From the NCBI RefSeq assembly GCF_044197065.1, contig NZ_JBIQOI010000002.1:310001-374000 (forward strand): a DNA stretch of 64,000 nt, read 5' to 3'. The translations under genes and the position numbers were made by a program. Origin of the DNA: Kluyvera ascorbata_C. Lineage in GTDB: Bacteria; Pseudomonadota; Gammaproteobacteria; Enterobacterales; Enterobacteriaceae. Below the pieces are notes generated by a model. That model was not told the DNA's origin. It was given only the letters and a program-made list of their open reading frames with translations, and searched no databases. Below, one piece after another: positions 23,898 through 32,758 of this stretch. Within the stretch, counting starts at the first letter, position 1; each line of letters begins with the position of its first letter.

Positions 23898-25583
23898 TTA
23901 TCCCTTATTGTCCACTTTGGCGCGGGCTTCGTCACGTAATTCTCGTCTCAAAATTTTACCGACGTTCGACTTCGGCAATTCCTGCCGAAATTCAACCAGT
24001 TTCGGCACCTTGTAGCCGGTAAGCTGGCGGCGGCAGAAGGTGATCAACGCCTCTTCGGTAAGACTTTCATCCTTCTTAACCACGAAAATCTTCACCGCTT
24101 CACCGCTGTTACCGGACGGCACGCCCACGGCGGCCACTTCCAGCACGCCGGTATGCTGCATGACCACGTCTTCAATTTCGTTGGGATAAACGTTGAAACC
24201 GGAGACCAGAATCATGTCTTTTTTACGGTCAACGATGCGCAGGAAGCCCTCTTCGTCCATCACCGCGATATCGCCGGTATGCAGCCAACCCTCTTTGATG
24301 ATTTCGGCGGTAGCATCAGGACGCTGCCAGTAACCTTCCATGACCTGGGGTCCTTTTACGCACAGCTCACCCGGTTGGCCGACAGGCACTTCGTTATCGT
24401 CGTCATCGACGAGCTTCACGTCGGTAGACGGCACCGGCAGACCAATGCTGCCGCTGTGGTAATCGATATCGTGCGGGTTAACGCTCACCAGCGGCGCGCA
24501 TTCGGTCAGGCCGTAGCCTTCCAACAGATACTGCCCGGTCAGCTTGACCCAGCGCTCGGCTACCGCGTGGTTCACCGGCATCCCGCCACCGGCGGAGAGG
24601 TGCAGGGTTGAGAAATCCAGTTGCTGGAACTCTTTATTGTTCAGCAGCGCGTTAAACAGGGTGTTCACCCCGGTCATCGCGGTGAACGGGTATTTCCCGA
24701 GTTCTTTCACCAGCCCCGGAATATCGCGCGGGTTGGTGATGAGAATATTTTTACCGCCCAGTTCAATAAACAGCAGGCAGTTCATGGTCAGCGCGAAAAT
24801 GTGGTACAGCGGCAGCGCGGTGATAACGACTTCTTTGCCCTCATGCAGCAGCGGTCCGTAGGTTGCTTTCACCTGCTCGAGGTTCGCCAGCATGTTGCGG
24901 TGGGTCAGCATCGCCCCTTTCGCCACGCCTGTCGTCCCGCCGGTATATTGCAGGAAAGCGATGTCATCCGCCTTCACTTCCGGCTTCACGTACTGCAGGC
25001 GGTAGCCGTTATGCAGCGCGCTGCGGAACGAAATCGCGTCCGGCAGATTATATTTCGGCACCAGACGTTTGATGTATTTGACCACGAAGTTCACCAGCGT
25101 ACCTTTCGCCGTGGAAAGCTGGTCGCCCATGCGGGTCAGGATCACGTGTTTCACCGAGGTTTTGTCGACCACTTTTTCCAGGGTATGGGCAAAGTTGGAG
25201 ACAATCACGATAGCCTGCGCGCCGCTGTCGTTCAGCTGGTGTTCCAGCTCGCGCGGCGTGTACAGCGGGTTAACGTTCACCACGATCATCCCGGCACGCA
25301 GAATGCCAAACAGCGCGACCGGGTATTGCAGCAGGTTAGGCATCATCAGCGCGACGCGGTCGCCCTGCTTCAACCCCAGCCCGTGCTGGAGATAAGCGGC
25401 AAAGGCGCGGCTGCGCTCTTCGAGCTTACGGAAGGTCATGACTTCGCCCATATTGACGAAGCCAGGCTGGTCGGCAAAGCGCGTTGCCGAGTGTTCGAAC
25501 AGTTCCACCAGGGATTGATAACGGTCAGGATTGATCTCTGCCGGGACGTCAGCAGGATAACGGTTGAGCCAAACCTTTTTCAA
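23898..25583 (-). CDS. fadD: Long-chain fatty acid-CoA ligase
   Basis: Activates exogenous long-chain fatty acids to acyl-CoA at the inner membrane for beta-oxidation. Adenylate-forming superfamily motifs: YTGGTTGVAKGAMLTHRN (ATP/AMP signature), YGLTECAPLVS, and the fatty-acyl signature GWLHTGDIAVMDEEGFLRIV. The TTG at 25583 is chosen as start because it gives 561 aa, the E. coli length, begins with KKVWLNRYPADVP and is preceded by a strong GAGGTGAT site; an in-frame ATG 33 bp upstream has no such site. E. coli fadD also starts at UUG. Expected control is FadR repression relieved by acyl-CoA, with CRP activation. Confidence 0.95.
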   Translation of the reverse strand: MKKVWLNRYPADVPAEINPDRYQSLVELFEHSATRFADQPGFVNMGEVMTFRKLEERSRAFAAYLQHGLGLKQGDRVALMMPNLLQYPVALFGILRAGMIVVNVNPLYTPRELEHQLNDSGAQAIVIVSNFAHTLEKVVDKTSVKHVILTRMGDQLSTAKGTLVNFVVKYIKRLVPKYNLPDAISFRSALHNGYRLQYVKPEVKADDIAFLQYTGGTTGVAKGAMLTHRNMLANLEQVKATYGPLLHEGKEVVITALPLYHIFALTMNCLLFIELGGKNILITNPRDIPGLVKELGKYPFTAMTGVNTLFNALLNNKEFQQLDFSTLHLSAGGGMPVNHAVAERWVKLTGQYLLEGYGLTECAPLVSVNPHDIDYHSGSIGLPVPSTDVKLVDDDDNEVPVGQPGELCVKGPQVMEGYWQRPDATAEIIKEGWLHTGDIAVMDEEGFLRIVDRKKDMILVSGFNVYPNEIEDVVMQHTGVLEVAAVGVPSGNSGEAVKIFVVKKDESLTEEALITFCRRQLTGYKVPKLVEFRQELPKSNVGKILRRELRDEARAKVDNKG

Positions 25584-25654
25584 AGCATCACCTCTAAAAT
25601 ACGTATTCGTCGTCATCGCAACCCCAAATGATAAACTTTCATTAACATTATATT

Positions 25655-25671
25655 AACTCAGCGTACCAGTT
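25655..25671 (-). promoter_or_regulatory. Possible FadR operator upstream of fadD
   Basis: On the minus strand AACTGGTACGCTGAGTT contains an intact AACTGGT half-site of the FadR operator (AACTGGTCNGACNTGTT-like). The other half is weaker. It stands 72 bp before the UUG, near where E. coli fadD has its FadR site. Confidence 0.4.
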
Positions 25672-25740
25672 TAAGAATTAATCAGAATTAAGGTTGCGAA
25701 GCGCGTCACTCTTTATTTTTTTTATATCCATTACAACGAA

Positions 25741-25771
25741 GAAACAGCGGGCTAGCCGCTGTTTCTTTTTT
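25741..25771. terminator. Hairpin terminator downstream of yeaY
   Basis: Ten-bp perfect stem GAAACAGCGG / CCGCTGTTTC with loop GCTAG. The T-run (six Ts) is on the plus strand, while on the minus strand only TTCTTCGTTG follows, so its orientation fits yeaY poorly. It lies between yeaY and the fadD promoter and probably separates the two. Confidence 0.6.
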
Positions 25772-25790
25772 GTCTGCTTTATATCAGATC

Positions 25791-26372
25791 TTATTCAGTT
25801 ACGACGTTCCGGACTTCAGCGGGGCCGCTGTTATACCATCCCCAGCCGCCGTAACCGTAGTTCCAGGGGCGCGGACCAAACATCCACGGGTCGATAGGCT
25901 GCGGCGGCATCACTACCTGCTGGGCCACATGCCAGCGTTTGTAACCCGTCGCTTTCATCTGCAGGAAAGTGTATTTGGTGGTGCCGACTTTACCTTCAAC
26001 GGCGCCAACAATCGGTCCCACTACCGTGACGAGCTGGCCACGGAAATCGACCGGGTCGAGGAAGCCGTTCACGTCAGCATAGATGCGCCCACGCGAGGCT
26101 TCGCCCAGAATAGGACGCGCGCCGCTGTCGAGCGGTACGGTGGCGATTTCCAGACGGGTATTCCCCTGCTGGTTCTCAATGCCAACAACCGTCCCGCCAA
26201 AGCGGGCCTCCTGGCCCACATACAGCTGCGGCGCAGCCATGACCCGCACCAGATCCTGCTGTGGCGTCGGGCTACTGCCCTGAATGGCATCCGGCACGCT
26301 GACGCAGCCGCTTAACGCGAAAGCGATAAGCCCCGCTGCGGCGCCACGAATCACAAAACTTTTACCTGCCAT
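25791..26372 (-). CDS. yeaY: YeaY, Slp-family outer membrane lipoprotein
   Basis: A 193-aa lipoprotein related to the starvation lipoprotein Slp. The signal ends in a lipobox, AFALSGC, with lipidation at cysteine 23. The domain contains YVGQEARFGGTVVGIENQQG and the C-terminus is Trp/Gly/Tyr-rich (WNYGYGGWGWYNSGP). Its role is not known; E. coli yeaY responds to sigma-E. It lies 40 bp downstream of the tsaB stop in the same orientation, the same order as E. coli. Confidence 0.93.
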   Translation of the reverse strand: MAGKSFVIRGAAAGLIAFALSGCVSVPDAIQGSSPTPQQDLVRVMAAPQLYVGQEARFGGTVVGIENQQGNTRLEIATVPLDSGARPILGEASRGRIYADVNGFLDPVDFRGQLVTVVGPIVGAVEGKVGTTKYTFLQMKATGYKRWHVAQQVVMPPQPIDPWMFGPRPWNYGYGGWGWYNSGPAEVRNVVTE

Positions 26373-26412
26373 GATGCTGCTCCTGATTTTTACGCTCTCT
26401 ACCTACTGAGAT

Positions 26413-27108
26413 TCATTCGCGGCCAGGAAGTTTCTTCCACGCAACATTGTTACGCAAATAAACCGGTTCCGCTTTATCCACGGCGACGGTTTTTCCCTGC
26501 TCCAGCATGGCACAGGCGATAGGCAGCATGTCTTCAGCTTCCGGTAACGTCACGTTGCCGTCGACCAGCGTCGCGTTAGCGCCCTGCGCCATATCAGGCC
26601 AGGCGGCCCAACCGGTGCCGACGGTTGCCCATTCGCCGCTAAGTTCAGCCAGACGCTGTTGCACCGCTTCCGGCTTCAGCACCGCTTCGCTCTCTTCGCC
26701 GTGCCAGACGCCATTTTCATCACGCTGGTATTCAGCCCAGTAGACTTCGCCCATACGCGCGTCGATAGCCGCCAGCACGCGGGTCGCACCCTGCTTACGC
26801 CAGGCACCCTGCGCCATGGTGGCAAGGGTCGATACGCCGATCATCGGCAGCTCTGCGCCCAGCGCCAGACCTTGTGCGATACCAATGCCGATACGCACGC
26901 CGGTGAAGCTGCCCGGCCCACGGCCGAACGCCAGCGCGTCGAGGTCGGTCAGGCTTACGCCGCCTTCAGTGAGAATATCCTGCACGATGGGCAGGATACG
27001 TTGAGTATGTTCCCGTGGACAAAGCTCGAAGTGGGCACAGGTGTTGCCATCATTCCACAGAGCAGCCGAGCAGGCTTCCGTGGCGGTATCGATAGCCAGA
27101 ATTCGCAT
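26413..27108 (-). CDS. tsaB: TsaB, tRNA threonylcarbamoyladenosine biosynthesis protein
   Basis: Non-catalytic partner of TsaD in making t6A37 on ANN-decoding tRNAs, 231 aa as in E. coli. It has the ASKHA fold: the start MRILAIDTATEACSAALWN and the segment GRGPGSFTGVRIGIGIAQG are diagnostic. It forms a complex with TsaD and TsaE. It is upstream of yeaY and 58 bp downstream of yoaA, all on the minus strand. Confidence 0.95.
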   Translation of the reverse strand: MRILAIDTATEACSAALWNDGNTCAHFELCPREHTQRILPIVQDILTEGGVSLTDLDALAFGRGPGSFTGVRIGIGIAQGLALGAELPMIGVSTLATMAQGAWRKQGATRVLAAIDARMGEVYWAEYQRDENGVWHGEESEAVLKPEAVQQRLAELSGEWATVGTGWAAWPDMAQGANATLVDGNVTLPEAEDMLPIACAMLEQGKTVAVDKAEPVYLRNNVAWKKLPGRE

Positions 27109-27166
27109 AGTTAGTCGCGCTCTCGATCAACAAAATGGCGCGCATCTTACCACACTTTGCGCTGCA

Positions 27167-29077
27167 TTACCGCGTCGATGACAGCGCCAGGAATCGCGTC
27201 GCCCGTCGAATATCACGGGTGCGCGGCGCGGGTGGCAGGCTGGCAAGGAAGGTGGCGCCGTAAGGACGCATCACCAGGCGGTTGTCGCAAATCACCAGCA
27301 CCCCGCGATCGTCAACATCACGAATCAGTCGGCCAACGCCCTGCTTGAGGGTAATCACCGCATCCGGCAGTTGGACCTCTTCAAACGGGTCGCCGCCGCG
27401 CAGACGGCAGTCTTCCATGCGAGCCTTCAACAGCGGGTCATCCGGCGAGGTGAACGGCAGCTTGTCGATGATCACCAGCGACAGCGCATCGCCGCGCACG
27501 TCGACCCCTTCCCAGAAGCTGCTGGTCGCCACCAACAGGGCGTTACCGGCGCTGACAAACTGCTGAAGCAGTTGGCCTTTGCTGGTCTCCCCCTGTAACA
27601 GGACCGGTAGCGTCATGGTGGCGCGGAACTGTTCGGCGAGGTCGCGCATCATGGCGTGCGAGGTGCAAAGCATAAAGCAGCGCCCGTCGTTGGCCTCAAT
27701 CAGCGGTTTCAGCATTGCCGCCAGATGGCGCGCCGCCCCCGGCTGGTTCGGCAGCGGCAGGTTGCGCGGCACGCACAATAGCGCCTGGGTGGCGTAGTCA
27801 AACGGGCTTGGCAGCAGCAGCGATTCCGCCGCTTCAATGCCGAGGCGTTCGGTAAAGTGGTGCAGGTCATCGTTCACCGACAGCGTCGCGGAGGTGAAGA
27901 TCCAACTGCCCGGTTTGGCCGCCATCACCTCTTTGAATTTATCCGCCACGGTGAGCGGCGTCAGCGCCAGGGTAAAGTGGCGCGAGTTGCATTCGTACCA
28001 GTAGCTGTAGCCGGGCTTGTTGATCTCTTTAAGGCGCTTTAAACGTGCCCGATACAGGGTCGCGCGCTCGAAAGCGGCATCGAGCAAGGCTGAGCGGCCG
28101 AGAGAGAGCTTCGCCACGTCGTAGCACAGTTCGAGGGCGTCATCGAGCAGCAGCAGTGAACGCTGGACGGTGGTTTCCGCCAACAGCTCGCGCAGGTTGC
28201 CGCGATAGCCAGGGTCGCCTACCTGCAGGCGGAAATCCTGCGTCGCCTGTGCCAGACGGTCGGCGCATTTTTGCAGCTGCTGGGTGTCTTTTAGTTCGGT
28301 ACGGTAGGCAATGACCACGTCTTTGGCGAGGTCCAGCAGCTGACGGCTGGAGAGCGATTGGCCGAAATACTGGCTGGCGATATCCGGCAACTGATGGGCT
28401 TCATCGAAGATCATCACGTCGGCCTCGGGGATAAGCTCGCCGAAGCCACTCTCTTTCACCACCATATCGGCAAGAAACAGGTGGTGGTTGACCACCACCA
28501 CGTCGGCATCCATCGCCTTTTTACGCGCTTTCACCACGAAGCAGTCCTGATACTGCGGGCAGTCGCTGCCCAGACAGTTATCGTTGGTGCTGGTGACCAG
28601 CGGCCAGGCCTGGGAATCTTCCGCCACGCTGACGCAGGTGCTGATGTCGCCATCCACGGTCTGATTAGCCCAGCTGCGCAGCAAAATGACGTCGCTGAGG
28701 GTTTGTACCGGCAGGTCGCCGCCCGCCATCGCCTGCTGTTCTAAACGTTCGAGGCAGAGGTAGTTTGAGCGCCCTTTCAGCAGCGCCAACTTGCCGGTAA
28801 AGCTCAGCGCGGTGGCAACAGTCGGCAGGTCGCGGCTGTAGAGCTGATCCTGCAATGCCTTCGAGCCGGTAGAGATAATGGCTTTTTTGCCCGAGCGCAG
28901 CGCAGGGGCCAGATAGGCGTAGGTTTTCCCGGTCCCGGTTCCCGCTTCGACCACCAGCGGCTGACCGTTATCAATCGCCTTCGCGACGGCGTGCGCCATC
29001 TGACGCTGCGGTTCACGCGGTTTAAAGCCGGTTATCGCCTGCGCTAGCTGGCCATCTTCTGCAAAATCGTCCGTCAC
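27167..29077 (-). CDS. yoaA: YoaA, XPD/DinG-family ATP-dependent DNA helicase
   Basis: Iron-sulfur superfamily-2 helicase of 636 aa, equal to E. coli YoaA. Walker A is VEAGTGTGKTYAYLAPAL, motif II is the DEAH in MIFDEAHQLPD, and motif VI is in QGVGRLIRDVDDRGVLVI. Four cysteines between the first motifs (STCVSVAE, NCLGSDCPQYQDCF) would hold the 4Fe-4S cluster. In E. coli YoaA works with HolC (DNA polymerase III chi) in repair of replication damage. It is divergent from yoaB. Confidence 0.95.
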   Translation of the reverse strand: MTDDFAEDGQLAQAITGFKPREPQRQMAHAVAKAIDNGQPLVVEAGTGTGKTYAYLAPALRSGKKAIISTGSKALQDQLYSRDLPTVATALSFTGKLALLKGRSNYLCLERLEQQAMAGGDLPVQTLSDVILLRSWANQTVDGDISTCVSVAEDSQAWPLVTSTNDNCLGSDCPQYQDCFVVKARKKAMDADVVVVNHHLFLADMVVKESGFGELIPEADVMIFDEAHQLPDIASQYFGQSLSSRQLLDLAKDVVIAYRTELKDTQQLQKCADRLAQATQDFRLQVGDPGYRGNLRELLAETTVQRSLLLLDDALELCYDVAKLSLGRSALLDAAFERATLYRARLKRLKEINKPGYSYWYECNSRHFTLALTPLTVADKFKEVMAAKPGSWIFTSATLSVNDDLHHFTERLGIEAAESLLLPSPFDYATQALLCVPRNLPLPNQPGAARHLAAMLKPLIEANDGRCFMLCTSHAMMRDLAEQFRATMTLPVLLQGETSKGQLLQQFVSAGNALLVATSSFWEGVDVRGDALSLVIIDKLPFTSPDDPLLKARMEDCRLRGGDPFEEVQLPDAVITLKQGVGRLIRDVDDRGVLVICDNRLVMRPYGATFLASLPPAPRTRDIRRATRFLALSSTR

Positions 29078-29204
29078 GTTACCCCCTGGAAAAATTCCCA
29101 GTGATTATGTCAGGCGAACCCCGCTTATGCCAGTCGAAGTCGTGACGCGGCGTCGACATTGTGGCAGTCTTAGCGCGTTTACGTGATGTTAAAAGGAAAA
29201 TGAA

Positions 29205-29549
29205 ATGACAATTGTACGTATTGATGCCGAAGCCCGTTGGTCTGATGTCGTCATCCATAACAATACGCTGTACTACACCGGCGTACCGGCAAACCTGGAC
29301 GCCGATGCGTTTGAGCAGACAGCAAATACGCTGGCGCAAATTGATGCGGTGCTGGAAAAACAGGGCAGCAATAAGTCGCGCATTCTCGACGCCACCATTT
29401 TCCTGCCGGACGGCGATGATTTTGCCGCCATGAACAAAGCGTGGGATGCATGGGTGGTTGCCGGTCACGCGCCGGTACGCTGCACCGTCCAGGCGAAGCT
29501 GATGAACCCGAAATATAAGGTTGAGATTAAGATTATCGCGGCGGTGTAA
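29205..29549 (+). CDS. yoaB: YoaB, RidA-family protein
   Basis: A 114-aa protein of the RidA/YjgF/TdcF family, trimeric enamine/imine deaminases that hydrolyse reactive 2-aminoacrylate-type products. The start MTIVRIDAEARWSDVVIHNN and the segment NKAWDAWVVAGHAPVRCTVQAKL match E. coli YoaB. The arginine in the substrate pocket, PVRCTVQAKL, is present. Its individual substrate is unknown. Downstream, where E. coli has yoaC, come a REP element and the lyase locus. Confidence 0.92.
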   Translation: MTIVRIDAEARWSDVVIHNNTLYYTGVPANLDADAFEQTANTLAQIDAVLEKQGSNKSRILDATIFLPDGDDFAAMNKAWDAWVVAGHAPVRCTVQAKLMNPKYKVEIKIIAAV

Positions 29550-29579
29550 ATCGGTATACCGTGCCTCCCCGGGGCGCTC

Positions 29580-29658
29580 TGTAGGCCGGATAAGGCGGCA
29601 CGCTGCCATCCGGCAACGTGCGCCTATTGCCTGATGGCGCTGCGCTTATCAGGCCTAC
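29580..29658. repeat. REP/BIME element between yoaB and the lyase locus
   Basis: Classical enteric REP units: GTAGGCCGGATAAGGCG at the left and, inverted, GCGCTTATCAGGCCTAC at the right, with a middle palindrome around CATCCGGCAACGTGCG. The right end runs over the stop codon (29655-29657) of the alginate-lyase-like gene. Confidence 0.85.
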
Positions 29659-30797
29659 ACCCCGGGGTACCACATCAATTGCTCTTTCAACTGCAACGTC
29701 TCCTGCGGCAAGCACTTCAGCACGTCGCGATAGCTCGCCGACTGCTTCGGATACCCGCGCACCGTCTGTAATAGCACCCGCAGCGCGCTATCCCAGACGA
29801 TCCCCTGCAAATCACTGTACGGCCACAGATCCGGTTCGCGGATAAACGGCACCAGGTAATCAATCCCCTGCTTCACCCCACGACCGTCGCGAATGTGATT
29901 CCAGCGATCGAACTCAACGTGCTCGGCATAGCGGTTAAGCAGCAGATGCGCCTCGAGATTAAACAGCGAGTAGTGGAACGGAATGGTACGCTCCAGCTCC
30001 ATCGTCTGCTTGCCGTCCTGGTCAATCTGCGCGGCCATGCGCTGGGTGATCCCCTGCTCAATAATCCGCGCTACCAGCCCTTTATCACCGTAAAACAGCG
30101 CATTGACCGCACGCTGGGCGTCGTACCAGGTACCGTGGTTATTGTGCCAGACGTATTCAGAGTGACCGATATCGCTGAAATACATCCAGTGGTTAAAGTC
30201 ACGGAACCACTGGTGCAAGCCGATGATATCGTCGGTATCCAACACGCTGGCCGCGTTAATCAGCCCGATAGTATCGACCACCATCCACAGCAGGCGCGTG
30301 TCGATAAGCCCGGTGCCACGCCCGGAAACGACGCCAGGGATCGCCTGGCCGTAGTTCAAATGCGGGTTCATGCGCGTGTCGCCGTCGAGGAACCAGCAAC
30401 GAATCTGCGCGGCAGCGGCCTGTGCGTACTGACGCTGGCCGGTGAAGTACCATGCCAGCCCCAGCGTCAGGCAGCGCTCGCACATGCGGATAATGCGCGA
30501 GGTATCAGTATCGTTATTCTCACACTGCGGGTTGATATGCCCATCGCGGCGAATATAGGGCAGCCCGTTGGGCCGCCGTGGATTTGGCCACCAGTAGGTG
30601 CCCAGACTGTAGTAATCGTGCGCATCACCGCTCGCCGGGCGCAGCTTTTTGTGCACCACGCTTTCCGGTGGCTCACGCTTAAGCAAATCTGCTTCAGCCA
30701 CCAGTTTGCTCAGGGCCAGTTGCAGCGGAGAGAACGGCTGCTTCAGGCCCGCACGGGCATTTTCCAGGCAGGTTTCATCAAGGGTGTACAGCTTCAT
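29655..30797 (-). CDS. Alginate-lyase-like protein (PL5-type fold), cytoplasmic
   Basis: A 380-aa protein of the alginate lyase (AlgL, alpha/alpha-barrel) superfamily without a signal peptide, so it should act in the cytoplasm. Conserved segments are GDAHDYYSLGTYWWPNP, NYGQAIPGVVSGRGTGLID and the catalytic WHNNHGTWYD (Asn-His with a nearby Tyr), plus ELERTIPFHYSLFNLEA. It is about 40% like the exported paralog at 35532-36773 by eye. The ATG at 30797 is chosen over a GTG two codons upstream for its AAGG spacing. It is the last gene of the minus-strand arm, 7 bp after the transporter ATPase stop. The true substrate, alginate or another uronate polymer, is not proven. Its stop lies in the REP element. 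Confidence 0.85.
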   Translation of the reverse strand: MKLYTLDETCLENARAGLKQPFSPLQLALSKLVAEADLLKREPPESVVHKKLRPASGDAHDYYSLGTYWWPNPRRPNGLPYIRRDGHINPQCENNDTDTSRIIRMCERCLTLGLAWYFTGQRQYAQAAAAQIRCWFLDGDTRMNPHLNYGQAIPGVVSGRGTGLIDTRLLWMVVDTIGLINAASVLDTDDIIGLHQWFRDFNHWMYFSDIGHSEYVWHNNHGTWYDAQRAVNALFYGDKGLVARIIEQGITQRMAAQIDQDGKQTMELERTIPFHYSLFNLEAHLLLNRYAEHVEFDRWNHIRDGRGVKQGIDYLVPFIREPDLWPYSDLQGIVWDSALRVLLQTVRGYPKQSASYRDVLKCLPQETLQLKEQLMWYPGV

Positions 30798-30804
30798 CGC
30801 CACC

Positions 30805-31899
30805 TTACTGGCCCTCCAGACACGCTATGCGCAGACCACTTTGGGCATCGAACAGATGCACGCCGGAGAGCTTCGGCTGCAGCCAGATAGTGTCCCCCTC
30901 TTTCACCGCCAGACGCTGCTTGAACACCGAGGTAAACGCCCCGCCGCCGGTATCGCAAAACAGCTGCATATCCGAACCGGTATTCTCCACCGCCGTGACC
31001 TTCGCCGACAGCGCATCGTCACGGGCTTCGTGTACCACGTTGACCTGCTCCGGACGAATGGCGTAGACCACCTGTTGGCCGTCGGATACCTTTAGCCCAG
31101 AAGGCAGTGCCAGCAGCGAACCATCTTTCAGGCGCAGGCTCGTGGTATTGCCACTGAGCACCACTTCGCCCTGCAACTGGTTAATTTCCGGCGAGCCGAT
31201 AAACCCAGCAACAAACAGGTTGGCGGGCCGATCGTAAAGCTCCAGCGGCGTGCCCGCCTGCTCAATGCGCCCGTCGCGCAGCACCACGATCATCTGCCCC
31301 ATGGTCATCGCTTCAATCTGATCGTGGGTCACGTAGACGGAGGTGGTTTTCAGCCGACGGTGCAGCTCGCGAATTTCACCACGCACCTGGGTACGCAGCT
31401 TGGCGTCGAGGTTCGACAGCGGTTCATCGAACAGAAACACCTGCGGCTTACGCACGATGGCGCGCCCCATCGCTACGCGCTGACGCTGGCCGCCGGAGAG
31501 ATCTTTTGGCAAACGCTCCAGCAGCGGTTCTAGCCCGAGCAGCGCCGCCGCTTCATCGACTTTCTGTTTGATTTCCGTTTTCGGCAGCCGCGCCATCTTG
31601 AGCGCAAAGCCCATGTTTTCACGCACCGTCATCTGCGGGTAGAGCGCATAGCTCTGGAATACCATCGCGATATCGCGCAGCTTCGGCTCCACCTCGGTGA
31701 CGTCGCGTTCGTTGATGTGCACTTCCCCGGCGGAAATCTCTTCCAGACCGGCAATCATGCGCAGCAGCGTCGATTTCCCGCAGCCGCTCGGCCCCGCCAG
31801 CACGCAGAACTCGCCGTCAGGGATAGTCAGCGATACATCTTTAATGACGTGAGCATCACCGTATGATTTGCGCACGCTATTTAATACAACAGATCCCAT
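30805..31899 (-). CDS. ABC sugar transporter ATP-binding protein (UgpC/MsmK type)
   Basis: A 364-aa CUT1-class importer ATPase: Walker A GPSGCGKST, signature LSGGQRQRVAMGRAIVRKP, Walker B FLFDEPLSNLD, switch VTHDQIEAM, and a C-terminal TOBE/regulatory domain of about 120 residues. The frame is open 46 codons upstream, but the ATG at 31899 gives the normal MGSVVLNSVRKSYGD start. It energises the two permeases encoded immediately upstream. AlgS of the Sphingomonas alginate transporter is of this class. Confidence 0.93.
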   Translation of the reverse strand: MGSVVLNSVRKSYGDAHVIKDVSLTIPDGEFCVLAGPSGCGKSTLLRMIAGLEEISAGEVHINERDVTEVEPKLRDIAMVFQSYALYPQMTVRENMGFALKMARLPKTEIKQKVDEAAALLGLEPLLERLPKDLSGGQRQRVAMGRAIVRKPQVFLFDEPLSNLDAKLRTQVRGEIRELHRRLKTTSVYVTHDQIEAMTMGQMIVVLRDGRIEQAGTPLELYDRPANLFVAGFIGSPEINQLQGEVVLSGNTTSLRLKDGSLLALPSGLKVSDGQQVVYAIRPEQVNVVHEARDDALSAKVTAVENTGSDMQLFCDTGGGAFTSVFKQRLAVKEGDTIWLQPKLSGVHLFDAQSGLRIACLEGQ

Positions 31900-31909
31900 C
31901 GGTAACCCC

Positions 31910-32749
31910 TTATCCTTTGACTGCGCCGGACATAATCCCGCGGTTGAAATGTTTTTGCAGACCCAGATAGACGATGATGCTTGGCAGCATCGCCAGTAGC
32001 GTAATGGCGATAAAAATGTTCGGCGTGATGCTCTCATCGGTACGCAGCGTGCCGAGAATGACCGGAATAGTGTTCAGGCTGTCCTGGTTCACCACAATCA
32101 GCGGCAGCAGGTACTGGTCCCAAATCATAATAAAGCCGAAAGTCACCACCGTCCCGAGCGCCGGTTTCACCAGCGGCAGAATGACGTGGAAGAAAATCTG
32201 CCACTCATTCGCGCCGTCGATACGCGCCGCTTCTTCCAGCTCTTTCGGGATGGCCGACATAAATTCGGTCAGTACGAAAATGGAGAAGGCCCAGCCCACT
32301 ACCGGCAGAATCATCCCGAGGTAGCTGTTGTAGAGCGACGCATCGATAAACGGCAGCCGCCAGTTGATAATCATGTACAGCGGAATGGCGATAACCTCTT
32401 CCGGCAGCATCATGGTGGATAAAATCACCAGACTCACCAATGCCACGCCGCGAAACTTCTTCCGGGCCAGCGCATAGGCCGCCAGCGCGCTGACCGACAC
32501 CTGCAGGATGGTGCCGAAGAACACCACCAGAATGGAGTTCAGCAGATACTGCCAGACGCCGATGTCCATCCACGCAAAGATGAAGTTTTCAAACGAGAAC
32601 TGATTCGGCCAGGCCAGCAGCTCGCCCGGCTTAACCGGCGCGCCGCTAAAGGCGGTAGCCACAATGCCCCAGAACGGCCCGACGAAGACAATCAGCAGCA
32701 GCGCGTAGATGCACCAGCGCCCTGCGGTATCCCAACGTTTACTCAACAT
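31910..32749 (-). CDS. ABC sugar transporter permease (MalG type)
   Basis: A 279-aa inner-membrane protein with six hydrophobic segments and the EAA loop EEAARIDGANEWQIFFHVILP that contacts the ATPase. A GTG-ATG pair begins the frame; the ATG at 32749 has the better spacing from AAGGAG. It forms the channel with the permease encoded 9 bp upstream. The family is CUT1 carbohydrate importers; AlgM2 is the suggested counterpart. Confidence 0.92.
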   Translation of the reverse strand: MLSKRWDTAGRWCIYALLLIVFVGPFWGIVATAFSGAPVKPGELLAWPNQFSFENFIFAWMDIGVWQYLLNSILVVFFGTILQVSVSALAAYALARKKFRGVALVSLVILSTMMLPEEVIAIPLYMIINWRLPFIDASLYNSYLGMILPVVGWAFSIFVLTEFMSAIPKELEEAARIDGANEWQIFFHVILPLVKPALGTVVTFGFIMIWDQYLLPLIVVNQDSLNTIPVILGTLRTDESITPNIFIAITLLAMLPSIIVYLGLQKHFNRGIMSGAVKG

Positions 32750-32758
32750 CACGGCTCC

